A stretch of 64,000 nt of DNA from Streptomyces sp. SID12488 (GTDB taxonomy: Bacteria; Actinomycetota; Actinomycetes; Streptomycetales; Streptomycetaceae), in assembly GCF_010548275.1 (NCBI RefSeq), contig NZ_JAAGLT010000001.1, forward strand, positions 496,001 through 560,000, given 5' to 3'. Positions within the stretch are counted from its first letter, which is position 1; each line of letters starts with the position of its first letter. Below, piece by piece: positions 19,703 through 29,302 of the stretch. The position numbers and the translations under genes were made by a program. The notes below the pieces were generated by a model. The model made no database searches. It saw only the letters and a program-made list of their open reading frames with translations, and was not told the origin of the DNA.

Positions 19703-21985
19703 ATGACCAGTACCAGCACCGAGACCCCGACAGTCACGCCCCACGAGGTCGAGCTGACCATCGGCGGGATGACATGTGCCAGCTGCGCGGCCCGCGTCGA
19801 GAAGAAGCTCAACCGCATGGACGGCGTCTTCGCCACGGTCAACTACGCGACGGAGAAGGCGAAGATCGCGTACCCCGACGGGGTCGGGGTCGACGACCTG
19901 ATCGCCACCGTCGTGAAGACGGGGTACACGGCCGAGGAGCCGCCCCCGCCGGCCGTGACGGAGGCACCTGCGGTCGACCGGGATACGGACCCCGAGCCGG
20001 CCGGTCTGCGGCAGCGGCTCGTCGTCTCCGTGCTGCTCGCCGCGCCCGTCGCCTTGATGTCGATGATTCCCGCGCTCCAGTTCGACAACTGGCGGTGGCT
20101 CGCGCTGACGCTGGCCTCGCCGGTCGTCGTCTGGGGCGGACTCCCGTTCCACCGGGCCGCGTTCACCAACGCGCGGCACGGCGCGGCCACCATGGACACC
20201 CTGGTGTCGGTCGGCACGCTCGCCGCGTACGGCTGGTCCCTGTGGGCGCTGTTCTGGGGCGACGCGGGCAAACCCGCGATGCCCGGGATGCCGGGCATGG
20301 AGGGCATGGGAGTACGGGAGAGCTTCTCGTTCACCGCCGCCCGCACCGGCGGCACCTCGGAGATCTACCTCGAAGTCGCCGCCGGGGTCATCGCGTTCAT
20401 CCTGCTCGGACGCTATCTGGAGGCACGCGCCAAGCGGCGCTCGGGCGCGGCCCTGCGGGCGCTCATGGAACTGGGCGCCAAGGACGTCTCCGTGCTGCGT
20501 GGCGGGCGTGAAGTGCGCATCCCCGTGGGCGAGTTGGCGATCGGTGACCGGTTCGTCGTACGGCCCGGGGAGAAGATCGCCACCGACGGCAGCGTCGTCG
20601 AGGGTGTCTCGGCGGTCGACGCGTCGATGCTCACCGGCGAGTCCGTGCCGGTCGACGTGGGCGCCGGGGACGCCGTCACGGGCGCGACCGTGAACGCCGG
20701 GGGCCGACTGGTCGTCGAGGCCACCCGCATCGGTACGGACACCCAGCTCGCGCGGATGGCGCGGCTGGTCGAGGACGCTCAGAACGGCAAGGCCGAGGTG
20801 CAGCGGCTCGCGGACCGGATCTCCGGGATCTTCGTGCCGGTGGTGCTACTGATCGCGGCCGGTACGTTCGGGGTCTGGCTCGGTGTCACGGGCGACACGG
20901 TCGCCGCCTTCACCGCCGCCGTAGCCGTTCTGATCATCGCCTGCCCGTGCGCCCTGGGCCTCGCCACGCCGACCGCGCTGATGGTCGGCACCGGGCGCGG
21001 GGCGCAGCTCGGCATCCTCATCAAGGGTCCCGAGGTCCTGGAGTCCACGCGCCGCGTCGACACGATCGTCCTGGACAAGACGGGCACGGTCACCACGGGC
21101 CGCATGACCCTCCAGGAGGTGTACGTCACCGAGGGCACCGACGAGAAGCAGGTGCTGCGGCTCGCGGGCGCCCTCGAACACGCCTCCGAGCACCCGGTCG
21201 CCCGAGCGGTGGCCGCGGGGGCCGCCGAGCGGGTCGGGGCGCTGCCGGAGGCCGAGGCGTTCGAGAACGTGCCCGGGCGGGGCGTGCGCGGGCGCGTCGA
21301 CGGGCACGAGGTGGTCGTCGGACGGCTCGTGGACGGGCTGTCGGGGCCACTGCCGGAGGAACTGGCCCACGCGAAGGCGGAGGCCGAGAGCAGCGGACGT
21401 ACGGCCGTCGTGGTGGCCTGGGACGGCGTGGCGCGCGGTGTCCTCACCGTCGCCGACGCGGTCAAGGAGACCAGCGCCGAGGCCGTGCGCGAGCTGCGCG
21501 CGCTGGGACTCACGCCGGTGCTGCTGACCGGGGACAACCGGGCGGTGGCCCAGGCGGTGGCGAAGGCCGTCGGGATCGAGCAGGTGATCGCCGAGGTCCT
21601 GCCCGAGGAGAAGGTCGAGGTCGTACGGCGGCTGCAGGGCGAGGGGCGGACCGTCGCGATGGTCGGCGACGGGGTGAACGACGCGGCGGCGCTGGCCACC
21701 GCCGATCTGGGTCTGGCGATGGGTACGGGCACGGACGCGGCGATCGAGGCGAGCGATCTGACACTGGTGCGCGGGGATCTACGGGTGGCCGCCGACGCCA
21801 TCCGGCTGTCCCGGAAGACGCTCGCGACCATCAAGGGCAACCTGGTGTGGGCGTTCGGCTACAACGTGGCCGCGTTGCCGCTGGCCGCCGCCGGACTGCT
21901 GAACCCGATGATCGCGGGAGCCGCGATGGCCTTCTCCTCGGTGTTCGTGGTGACGAACAGCCTCCGACTGCGCACGTTCCGCTGA
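19703..21985 (+). CDS. copA: Copper-exporting P1B-type ATPase
   Basis: The 760-residue pump has one N-terminal HMA domain (GMTCASC, residues 22-28), eight TM helices, the membrane CPC copper site (414-416), phosphorylation motif DKTGT with Asp458, the P1B-specific HP dipeptide in [12 protein letters not shown], and the hinge GDGVNDA (655-661). It exports Cu(I). In the extracytoplasmic loop between the first two pairs of helices a Met-rich repeat ([10 protein letters not shown]) could bind or release copper. It forms an operon with copZ. Confidence 0.95.
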   Translation: MTSTSTETPTVTPHEVELTIGGMTCASCAARVEKKLNRMDGVFATVNYATEKAKIAYPDGVGVDDLIATVVKTGYTAEEPPPPAVTEAPAVDRDTDPEPAGLRQRLVVSVLLAAPVALMSMIPALQFDNWRWLALTLASPVVVWGGLPFHRAAFTNARHGAATMDTLVSVGTLAAYGWSLWALFWGDAGKPAMPGMPGMEGMGVRESFSFTAARTGGTSEIYLEVAAGVIAFILLGRYLEARAKRRSGAALRALMELGAKDVSVLRGGREVRIPVGELAIGDRFVVRPGEKIATDGSVVEGVSAVDASMLTGESVPVDVGAGDAVTGATVNAGGRLVVEATRIGTDTQLARMARLVEDAQNGKAEVQRLADRISGIFVPVVLLIAAGTFGVWLGVTGDTVAAFTAAVAVLIIACPCALGLATPTALMVGTGRGAQLGILIKGPEVLESTRRVDTIVLDKTGTVTTGRMTLQEVYVTEGTDEKQVLRLAGALEHASEHPVARAVAAGAAERVGALPEAEAFENVPGRGVRGRVDGHEVVVGRLVDGLSGPLPEELAHAKAEAESSGRTAVVVAWDGVARGVLTVADAVKETSAEAVRELRALGLTPVLLTGDNRAVAQAVAKAVGIEQVIAEVLPEEKVEVVRRLQGEGRTVAMVGDGVNDAAALATADLGLAMGTGTDAAIEASDLTLVRGDLRVAADAIRLSRKTLATIKGNLVWAFGYNVAALPLAAAGLLNPMIAGAAMAFSSVFVVTNSLRLRTFR

Positions 21986-22662
21986 GATCGGCCCCTGACC
22001 GGCCGAAGTTACCGGCAGTACGCACAAGTAGGTGTCATAGACCCTATGGAGTCCAACGCCAGCCTCACATAAGCTCTTCACAAGGCTCGCGCATCATCCT
22101 TACGCTTGGGCCCCGGTCGCGACAACCGGGATCTGGCGCACCTAAGGGACATTTGCGCGAGACGCAGATCACAGTGCTGTGAACGTAACCATCGAAGGGC
22201 TTCGAACGTCTAAGTTGGCGATGTCAGACAGCGTCTTGGGGGGCGCTGGATGACGTCTGAGGATGTCTTGGGGGACGTCCTCGGAGATGCGTTGCCGGGA
22301 CACGTACACCGGGAAGCTTGAGCGGCCCACCCCAGCGTGCGCGTCCCGGCAGACCGCACACAGCATGAGTACGGCGAGTTTTGCTCGTTTTGCTCAAAGC
22401 CGTCAGTATGGCGGTTCGCACAACAACGGTTGCTTCGGCGGCCTGCACACCAGTGATAGCGAATTCAGGCGCTGTCCTCTCGAAACGCCCGGCCGGATCC
22501 CGTGGGGGGAATCCGCACCGGGACATGGGAAGGCGCCCTGTACGCCGGCCCGTGGGGGGACCGTCGGCAGGGCGCCTTCCGCTTTTACATCCTGTTTTTC
22601 ATGGCCTGCTCGCCGGGTGAACTGGCGTGAGCCGCAAGCCCACCCGGCGAGGCGAACTCAGC
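21986..22662. other. Gene-free stretch, possible non-coding transcript
   Basis: About 680 bases between copA and citrate synthase hold no convincing gene. Open frames on both strands lack codon bias and recognisable domains. Base composition is less GC-rich than neighbouring genes. It contains two CCCGTGGGGGGA units about 51 bases apart and ends in a plus-strand terminator at 22528-22585. This suggests a plus-strand transcript that is not copA read-through alone; a regulatory RNA is possible but not shown. Confidence 0.4.
22528..22585 (+). terminator. Strong intrinsic terminator, plus strand
   Basis: A perfect 13-bp stem (22528-22540 with 22568-22580) encloses a 27-base loop that itself pairs (GCCG with CGGC). 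The run GCTTTTAC follows on the plus strand. It is oriented away from the citrate synthase gene and ends transcription entering from the left. Confidence 0.75.
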
Positions 22663-23961
22663 TCAACGCTGCTCGACCGGCACGAAGTCGCGCTCCACCA
22701 CGCCCGTGTAGATCTGGCGCGGGCGGCCGATGCGCGAGCCCGGCTCCTTGATCATCTCGTGCCACTGGGCGATCCAGCCCGGGAGGCGGCCCAGCGCGAA
22801 CAGGACCGTGAACATCTCGGTCGGGAAGCCCATCGCGCGGTAGATGAGGCCCGTGTAGAAGTCGACGTTCGGGTAGAGGTTGCGCGAGACGAAGTAGTCG
22901 TCGGAGAGCGCGTGCTCCTCCAGCTTCAGCGCGATGTCCAGCAGCTCGTCGGACTTGCCGAGGGCCGAGAGGACGTCGTGCGCGGCAGCCTTGATGATCT
23001 TCGCGCGCGGGTCGAAGGACTTGTACACCCGGTGACCGAAGCCCATCAGGCGGACGCCGTCCTCCTTGTTCTTCACCTTGCGGATGAAGGCGTCGACATC
23101 GCCGCCGTTCGCCTTGATGCCCTCGAGCATCTCCAGCACGGACTGGTTGGCGCCGCCGTGCAGCGGGCCCCAGAGCGCGGAGATGCCGGCCGAGATCGAC
23201 GCGAACATGTTGGCCTGCGAGGAACCGACCAGACGGACCGTCGACGTCGAACAGTTCTGCTCGTGGTCGGCGTGCAGGATCAGCAGCTTGTCCAGGGCGG
23301 AGACGACGACCGGGTCGAGGTCGTACTCCTGCGCCGGAACCGAGAACGTCATGCGGAGGAAGTTCTCGACATAACCGAGGTCGTTGCGCGGGTAGACGAA
23401 CGGGTGACCGATCGACTTCTTGTACGCGTACGCGGCGATCGTCGGAAGCTTGGCGAGCAGCCGGATCGTCGAGAGGTTGCGCTGCTTCTCGTCGAACGGG
23501 TTGTGGCTGTCCTGATAGAAGGTCGACAGCGCCGAGACGACCGACGACAGCATCGCCATCGGGTGCGCGTCACGGGGGAAGCCGCGGTAGAAGTTCTTGA
23601 CGTCCTCGTGCAGCAGGGTGTGCTGCGTGATCTCGTTCTTGAACACGGAGAGCTCGTCCACGGTCGGAAGCTCACCGTTGATCAGCAGGAACGCCACCTC
23701 GAGGAAGGTGGAGCGCTCGGCGAGCTGCTCGATCGGGTACCCGCGGTACCGGAGGATGCCCTGCTCACCATCGAGGTAGGTGATTGCGGATTTATAGGCG
23801 GCGGTGTTTCCGTAGCCGCTGTCCAGCGTCACCAGACCGGTATGAGCGCGGAGCTTCCCGATGTCGAAGCCCTTGTCGCCGACGGTGCTGTCGATCACCG
23901 GGTAGGTGTACTCGCCGTCGCCGAACCGCAGTACTACAGCGTTGTTGGTGTGCTCGCTCAC
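22663..23961 (-). CDS. citA: Citrate synthase
   Basis: Hexameric-type citrate synthase of 432 residues, condensing oxaloacetate and acetyl-CoA. The catalytic residues fall in LHGGANQSVLEML, GFGHRVYKSFDPRAK and the downstream NVDFYTG region. The N-terminus SEHTNNAVVLRFGDGEYTYPV matches the streptomycete enzyme as I know it, which is why I place the start at GTG 23961, preceded by GAGGGAT, rather than further upstream. Transcribed alone; the 250-base upstream region is AT-rich by local standards and includes TTTGATCGATCA. Confidence 0.93.
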   Translation of the reverse strand: MSEHTNNAVVLRFGDGEYTYPVIDSTVGDKGFDIGKLRAHTGLVTLDSGYGNTAAYKSAITYLDGEQGILRYRGYPIEQLAERSTFLEVAFLLINGELPTVDELSVFKNEITQHTLLHEDVKNFYRGFPRDAHPMAMLSSVVSALSTFYQDSHNPFDEKQRNLSTIRLLAKLPTIAAYAYKKSIGHPFVYPRNDLGYVENFLRMTFSVPAQEYDLDPVVVSALDKLLILHADHEQNCSTSTVRLVGSSQANMFASISAGISALWGPLHGGANQSVLEMLEGIKANGGDVDAFIRKVKNKEDGVRLMGFGHRVYKSFDPRAKIIKAAAHDVLSALGKSDELLDIALKLEEHALSDDYFVSRNLYPNVDFYTGLIYRAMGFPTEMFTVLFALGRLPGWIAQWHEMIKEPGSRIGRPRQIYTGVVERDFVPVEQR

Positions 23962-24211
23962 GTCATCCCTCACCGACGTTGTGCCTCTTCTTCGAGGTGC
24001 CCTGACTGTCTCTACCATCCCCCATTTGGCGCAGGAGAGTGCACTCGGGGTCGACCATTGGGCCTATTGGCGGCACTGAGTGCCGCCAAGCTACTCATCC
24101 TGCCCCCCTTCGCCCTGGTTCCGGAAGTCTCCTGTGACCTTTGTGACTCATTTGATCGATCATTTTTCGCGATCGTTGCGCCGGTCACGACAGCGGCCAC
24201 GGCTGCCTCGG

Positions 24212-26479
24212 CTACGACCGCAGCCTGAAGTCCAGTGCGGTGCAGCGCCGTCCAGCCGACACCGTGCGTACCGCCTGGCCTATCGCCTTGCGTGAACCGA
24301 CGAGGACCACCAGCTGCTTGGCGCGGGTGACGGCCGTATACAAAAGGTTGCGCTGGAGCATCATCCACGCACCCGTGGTGACCGGGACGACCACCGCCGG
24401 GTACTCGCTGCCCTGGGAGCGGTGGATGGTCACGGCGTAGGCGTGGGCGAGTTCGTCCAGCTCATCGAAGTCGTACGGCACTTCCTCGTCCTCGTCCGTC
24501 AGTACGGTGAGCCGCTGTTCGACCTCGTCGAGGGAGGTGACGACGCCGACGGTGCCGTTGAAGACGCCGTTCTCACCCTTGTCGTAGTTGTTGCGGATCT
24601 GCGTGACCTTGTCGCCGATGCGGAAAACCCGGCCGCCGAACCGCTTCTCGGGGAGGTCGGGGCGGCCCGGTGTGATCGCCTGCTGGAGCAGCCCGTTGAG
24701 GTTTCCGGCGCCCGCCGGACCCCGGTGCATCGGAGCGAGCACCTGGATGTCCCGCCGGGGATCGAGACCGAACTTGGCCGGAATTCGTCGTGCAGCCACA
24801 TCCACGGTGAGCCGGCCGGCCTCCTCCGTGTCGTCCTCGACGAAGAGGAAGAAGTCCTTCATTCCGTCGGTGACCGGATGCTGCCCGGAGTTGATCCGGT
24901 GCGCGTTCGTCACCACGCCCGACTGCTGGGCCTGCCGGAAGACCTTGGTGAGCCGGACTGCGGGGACCGGGCTGCCGTCGGCCAGCAGGTCCCGCAGGAC
25001 CTCGCCCGCGCCGACGCTGGGGAGTTGGTCCACATCCCCGACGAACAGCAGGTGCGCGCCCGGCGCGACCGCCTTCGCCAGCTTGTTGGCGAGCAGCAGG
25101 TCCAGCATCGAGGCCTCGTCCACCACCACCAGGTCGGCGTCGAGGGGGCGGTCCCTGTCGTAGGCCGCGTCGCCGCCGGGCTTCAGCTCCAGGAGGCGGT
25201 GGACGGTGGAGGCCTCGGCGCCGGTGAGTTCGGCGAGGCGCTTGGCGGCTCGGCCGGTCGGGGCGGCCAGCACGACCTTGGCCTTCCTGGCGCGCGCCAG
25301 CTCCACGATCGAGCGGACCGTGAAGGACTTGCCGCAGCCGGGACCGCCGGTGAGGACGGCGACCTTCTGCGTCAGCGCGAGCCGGACGGCGGCCTCCTGC
25401 TCGGGGGCGAGATCGGCCCCCGTACGCCCCTGGAGCCACGTCAACGCCTTGTCCCAGGCCACGTCGTGGAAGGCGGGCATCCGGTCCTCGCCGGTACGCA
25501 GGAGGCGCAACAACTGCGCGGAGAGGGAGAGTTCGGCGCGATGGAAGGGGACGAGGTAGACGGCCGTCACGGGCTCCGAGTCGCCGTCGGGGCCGGGCAC
25601 CTTCTCCCGTACGACTCCGGGGTCCTCGCCCTCCTCCGGGGGCGCCGCGAGTTCGGCGAGGCACTCGATGACGAGGCCCGTGTCGACCTGGAGGAGCTTC
25701 ACCGCGTCCGCGATCAGGCGTTCCTCGGGGAGATAGCAGTGGCCCTGGTCGGTGGACTGCGAAAGGGCGTACTGGAGGCCCGCCTTGACGCGCTCGGGGC
25801 TGTCGTGCGGGATGCCGACGGACTGGGCGATCTTGTCGGCGGTGAGGAAGCCGATGCCCCAGACGTCGGAGGCGAGGCGATAGGGCTGGTTCTTGACGAC
25901 GGAGATCGAGGCGTCGCCGTACTTCTTGTAGATGCGCACGGCGATGGACGTGGAGACCTCGACGCTCTGGAGGAAGAGCATGACCTCCTTGATCGCCTTC
26001 TGCTCCTCCCAGGCGTCGGCGATCTTCGCGGTCCGCTTGGGGCCGAGGCCCGGCACCTCGATGAGCCGCTTGGGCTCCTCCTCGATGATCCGGAGGGTGT
26101 CCAGGCCGAAGTGCTGGGTGATCCGGTCGGCGAAGACCGGGCCGATGCCCTTGACCAGGCCCGAGCCCAGATAGCGGCGGATGCCCTGGATGGTGGCGGG
26201 CAGGACGGTCGTGTAGTTCTCGACCGTGAACTGTTTGCCGTACTGCTGGTGGGAGCCCCAACGGCCCTCCATGCGCAGCGACTCGCCGGCCTGGGCGCCG
26301 AGCAGCGCACCCACGACCGTGAGGAGGTCACCGGCGCCGCGTCCGGTGTCGACGCGGGCGACCGTGTAGCCGTTCTCCTCGTTGGCGTACGTGATCCGCT
26401 CCAGGACGCCTTCGAGGACGGCCAGGTGCCGTTCTCCCTGCGCCGCCTGCTTCGGACCGCCGCCCGCCTGTTTCGACAT
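24212..26479 (-). CDS. recD2: RecD2-like SF1B ATP-dependent helicase
   Basis: A 755-residue RecD/TraA-type 5'-3' DNA helicase not associated with RecBC. After an N-terminal OB-like region (VLERITYANEENGYTVARV) come helix-hairpin-helix motifs (GIGPVFADRI and GLGPKRTAKI), then the motor: Walker A GGPGCGKSFT near residue 376, APTGRAAKRL, Walker B VVVDEASM, GDVDQLPSVGAG, VFRQ, HRSQGSEYPAVV and TAVTRA. Such enzymes act in DNA repair and replication stress tolerance. The start MSKQAGGGPKQ at 26479 is the only ATG in place. Divergent from the ribose regulator. Confidence 0.88.
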   Translation of the reverse strand: MSKQAGGGPKQAAQGERHLAVLEGVLERITYANEENGYTVARVDTGRGAGDLLTVVGALLGAQAGESLRMEGRWGSHQQYGKQFTVENYTTVLPATIQGIRRYLGSGLVKGIGPVFADRITQHFGLDTLRIIEEEPKRLIEVPGLGPKRTAKIADAWEEQKAIKEVMLFLQSVEVSTSIAVRIYKKYGDASISVVKNQPYRLASDVWGIGFLTADKIAQSVGIPHDSPERVKAGLQYALSQSTDQGHCYLPEERLIADAVKLLQVDTGLVIECLAELAAPPEEGEDPGVVREKVPGPDGDSEPVTAVYLVPFHRAELSLSAQLLRLLRTGEDRMPAFHDVAWDKALTWLQGRTGADLAPEQEAAVRLALTQKVAVLTGGPGCGKSFTVRSIVELARARKAKVVLAAPTGRAAKRLAELTGAEASTVHRLLELKPGGDAAYDRDRPLDADLVVVDEASMLDLLLANKLAKAVAPGAHLLFVGDVDQLPSVGAGEVLRDLLADGSPVPAVRLTKVFRQAQQSGVVTNAHRINSGQHPVTDGMKDFFLFVEDDTEEAGRLTVDVAARRIPAKFGLDPRRDIQVLAPMHRGPAGAGNLNGLLQQAITPGRPDLPEKRFGGRVFRIGDKVTQIRNNYDKGENGVFNGTVGVVTSLDEVEQRLTVLTDEDEEVPYDFDELDELAHAYAVTIHRSQGSEYPAVVVPVTTGAWMMLQRNLLYTAVTRAKQLVVLVGSRKAIGQAVRTVSAGRRCTALDFRLRS

Positions 26480-26614
26480 GATCCGACGCTACCGCCAGGC
26501 ACCGACAGTCCGTGGGGGCCTGTGGACAAGTCACCCCGCGTCCCGATCTCCGCGTGCCGCGCGACTCGCATCACGATCCGGTATCGGGAAGCGGTCGGGG
26601 GCTTGTTTACCCGC

Positions 26615-26662
26615 GTGTAATCGATTCCAATCTGTCTTCAGTCAGTCGTGTAAACGATTCCA
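26615..26662 (+). promoter_or_regulatory. Tandem LacI-family operators upstream of the ribose regulator
   Basis: Two near-identical 15-mers, GTGTAATCGATTCCA (26615-26629) and GTGTAAACGATTCCA (26648-26662), are 33 bp apart, three helical turns. Each is centred on a CG flanked by AAT/ATT, the symmetry of LacI/GalR operators. They lie 35-80 bases upstream of the lacI-type start, so autoregulation of the ribose operon is likely. Confidence 0.7.
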
Positions 26663-26696
26663 CACGGCTACCGAACCACAAGGAGGTGGTCCGGCG

Positions 26697-27755
26697 ATGG
26701 CGAGCATCAAGGACGTCGCCGCCGAGGCGGGCGTGTCCGTCGCCACGGTGTCGCGGGTCCTGAACGAGCATCCGTCGGTCAGCGCGGACGCACGCGCACG
26801 CGTGCTGGCCGCCGTCGAGGCGCTGGGCTACCGCCCGAACGCCGTCGCCCGCTCCCTGCGCACCGATCAGACCCGCACCCTCGGCCTGGTCATCAGCGAC
26901 GTGCTGAACCCCTACTTCACGACGCTGGCCCGCTCGGTCGAGGAGGAGGCCCGCGCCCTCGGCTACAGCGTGATCATCGGCAACGCCGACGAACACCCCG
27001 AGCTCCAGGACCACCACGTACGGACCCTCCTGGACCGCCGTATCGACGGCCTGCTCGTCTCCCCCACCGACGGCGGCTCCCCGCTGATGCTGGACACCGC
27101 GCGCGGGGGCACCCCCATGGTCTTCGTGGACCGCTGGATCCCGGGCGCGGACGTGCCGGTCGTACGGGCGGACGGGCGCGCGGCGGTCCGGGACCTCGTC
27201 GCCCACCTGTACGGGCTCGGCCACCGGCGGCTCGCGATCATCGCGGGCCCGGCGGCCACCACCACCGGCAGTGAGCGCGTCGAGGCCTTCAGGGAGGCTC
27301 TGGCCAAGTACGGGCTGCTGCTCCCCGACGCCTACATCGGGCAGGGCGACTTCCAGGCCGAGAGCGGGCGCCGAGTGACGGACGCCTTCCTCGACCTGGC
27401 CGAGCCGCCCGAGGTCGTCTTCGCTGCCGACAACCTGATGGCGCTGGGCGCGCTCGACGCCGTACGCGCGCGTGGGATGCGGGTTCCGCAGGACATCGCG
27501 CTCGCGGCCTTCGACGACATCCCGTGGTTCGTGCACACCGATCCGCCCGTCACGGCCATCGCGCAGCCGACCGGCGAGCTGGGGCGGGCCGCCGTCCGTG
27601 CGCTGGTCGACATGATCGAGGGTCGCCCTCCGCAGTCCGTGACGCTGGCCGCGCACCTCGTCGTACGGCGGTCGTGCGGTGAGTCTTCTCCGGCCCCGGC
27701 TCCGGTTCCGGCCTCATCCGAAGAGCACCCCGTGACGAACAGGAGTCTGTCGTGA
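26697..27755 (+). CDS. rbsR: LacI-family regulator of the ribose operon
   Basis: A 352-residue repressor with N-terminal HTH (IKDVAAEAGVSVATVSRVLN), hinge (GYRPNAVARSLR) and a periplasmic-binding-protein-like effector domain (TLGLVISDVLNPYFTTL, GLLVSPTDGG, VVFAADNLMALGAL). ATG 26697 has a textbook AAGGAGGTGG ribosome site. Its stop overlaps the rbsA GTG by 4 bases, so it is the first gene of the ribose operon it probably represses. The C-terminal tail PAPAPVPASSEE is low-complexity. Confidence 0.88.
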   Translation: MASIKDVAAEAGVSVATVSRVLNEHPSVSADARARVLAAVEALGYRPNAVARSLRTDQTRTLGLVISDVLNPYFTTLARSVEEEARALGYSVIIGNADEHPELQDHHVRTLLDRRIDGLLVSPTDGGSPLMLDTARGGTPMVFVDRWIPGADVPVVRADGRAAVRDLVAHLYGLGHRRLAIIAGPAATTTGSERVEAFREALAKYGLLLPDAYIGQGDFQAESGRRVTDAFLDLAEPPEVVFAADNLMALGALDAVRARGMRVPQDIALAAFDDIPWFVHTDPPVTAIAQPTGELGRAAVRALVDMIEGRPPQSVTLAAHLVVRRSCGESSPAPAPVPASSEEHPVTNRSLS

Positions 27756-29302
27756 GCGACCCGGACGAGTTGCTTCGCATCGAAGGCATACGGAAGTCCT
27801 TCCCCGGTGTGGTCGCGCTCGACGGCGTCGACTTCGAGCTGCGCCGGGGCGAGGTGCACGTACTGCTCGGTGAGAACGGCGCGGGCAAGAGCACCCTCAT
27901 CAAGATGCTCTCCGGCGCCTACCGCCCCGATGCCGGCCGCGTGCTCGTGGACGGCGAGGAGACCCGTATCCACGGGGCGCAGGACTCCGAGCGTCTCGGG
28001 ATCGCCACCATCTACCAGGAGTTCAACCTCGTACCCGATCTGACGGTCGCCGAGAACATCTTCCTGGGGCGCCAGCCGCGCCGCTACGGGATGATCGACC
28101 GCAAGCGGATGGAGACCGACGCCGCCGTGCTGCTGGAGCGGGTCGGTGTGAACGTGTCTCCACGCGCGCGGGTGCGTGAACTCGGTATCGCGCGGCTCCA
28201 GATGGTCGAGATCGCGAAGGCACTGAGCCTGAACGCGCGTGTCCTGATCATGGACGAGCCGACCGCGGTCCTCACCTCCGAAGAGGTCGAGAAGCTGTTC
28301 GCGATCGTGCGCTCGCTGCGCGAGGACGGTGTCGGGATCGTCTTCATCACCCATCACCTGGACGAGATCGCCGCCCTGGGAGACCGGGTGACGGTGATCC
28401 GGGACGGCAAGAGCGTCGGGCAGGTGCCCGCCGACACGCCCGAGGACGAGCTCGTACGGCTCATGGTCGGGCGGTCGATCGAACAGCAGTATCCGCGGGA
28501 GGCCGCCGAGGCGGGCGCCGCCCTTCTCAAGGTGGAGGGGCTCAGCCGGGACGGTGTCTTCCACGACGTGAGCTTCGAGGTGCGGGCCGGTGAGGTCGTC
28601 GGCGTCGCGGGGCTGGTCGGCGCCGGGCGTACGGAGGTGGCGCGCGCTGTGTTCGGCGCCGATCCGTACGACAGGGGATCGGTCTCCGTGGCGGGTGCCG
28701 CCGTGCGCGGGAGCGATGTCGGGGCCGCCATGTCCGCCGGGATCGGGCTCGTGCCCGAGGACCGCAAGGGCCAGGGGCTGGTGCTCGACGCATCCGTCGA
28801 GGAGAACCTCGGCCTGGTCACCCTGCGGGCCGCGACCAGGGGCGGCCTGGTCGACCTCAAGGGTCAGCGGGCCGCCGCCGCGAAGGTCGCCGAGCAGCTG
28901 GGCGTCCGGATGGCCGGGCTCGGCCAGCAGGTGCGCACCCTCTCCGGGGGCAACCAGCAGAAGGTCGTCATCGGCAAGTGGCTGCTCGCGAACACCAGGG
29001 TGCTGATCCTCGACGAGCCGACGCGCGGTATCGACGTCGGGGCCAAGGTCGAGATCTACCAGCTGATCAACGAGCTGACGGCCGCCGGTGCCGCCGTACT
29101 GATGATCTCCAGCGATCTGCCCGAGGTGCTCGGCATGAGCGACCGGGTGCTGGTGATGGCGCAAGGCCGGATCGCCGGTGAACTCACGGCCGCCGAGGCC
29201 ACCCAGGACTCAGTGATGGCGCTCGCCGTCAGCACGAACACCAGCACTGACATCAGCACTGACAATGGAACTACTGCTGTGGAGGGCTCCCGTGGCCACT
29301 GA
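27752..29302 (+). CDS. rbsA: Ribose ABC transporter ATPase, two ABC domains
   Basis: A 516-residue tandem-ABC protein of the carbohydrate uptake type 2 family. Domain 1 has Walker A GENGAGKST near residue 40 and Walker B VLIMDEPTA. Domain 2 has the degenerate Walker A GLVGAGRTE near residue 289, signature LSGGNQQKVVIGKWL and VLILDEPTRGID; the degenerate second Walker A is normal for RbsA. GTG 27752 is coupled to rbsR. The last about 25 residues are a Ser/Thr/Asn repeat (NTSTDISTDNGTT) encoded by AGCACTGACA-type repeats. Confidence 0.92.
   Translation: MSDPDELLRIEGIRKSFPGVVALDGVDFELRRGEVHVLLGENGAGKSTLIKMLSGAYRPDAGRVLVDGEETRIHGAQDSERLGIATIYQEFNLVPDLTVAENIFLGRQPRRYGMIDRKRMETDAAVLLERVGVNVSPRARVRELGIARLQMVEIAKALSLNARVLIMDEPTAVLTSEEVEKLFAIVRSLREDGVGIVFITHHLDEIAALGDRVTVIRDGKSVGQVPADTPEDELVRLMVGRSIEQQYPREAAEAGAALLKVEGLSRDGVFHDVSFEVRAGEVVGVAGLVGAGRTEVARAVFGADPYDRGSVSVAGAAVRGSDVGAAMSAGIGLVPEDRKGQGLVLDASVEENLGLVTLRAATRGGLVDLKGQRAAAAKVAEQLGVRMAGLGQQVRTLSGGNQQKVVIGKWLLANTRVLILDEPTRGIDVGAKVEIYQLINELTAAGAAVLMISSDLPEVLGMSDRVLVMAQGRIAGELTAAEATQDSVMALAVSTNTSTDISTDNGTTAVEGSRGH

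Noticed and set aside
22263..22751. Open frame in the gap before citrate synthase starting near 22368 (MSTASFARFAQ)
   Set aside because: It runs through the strong terminator hairpin and into the citrate synthase 3' end, lacks codon bias and resembles nothing I know.
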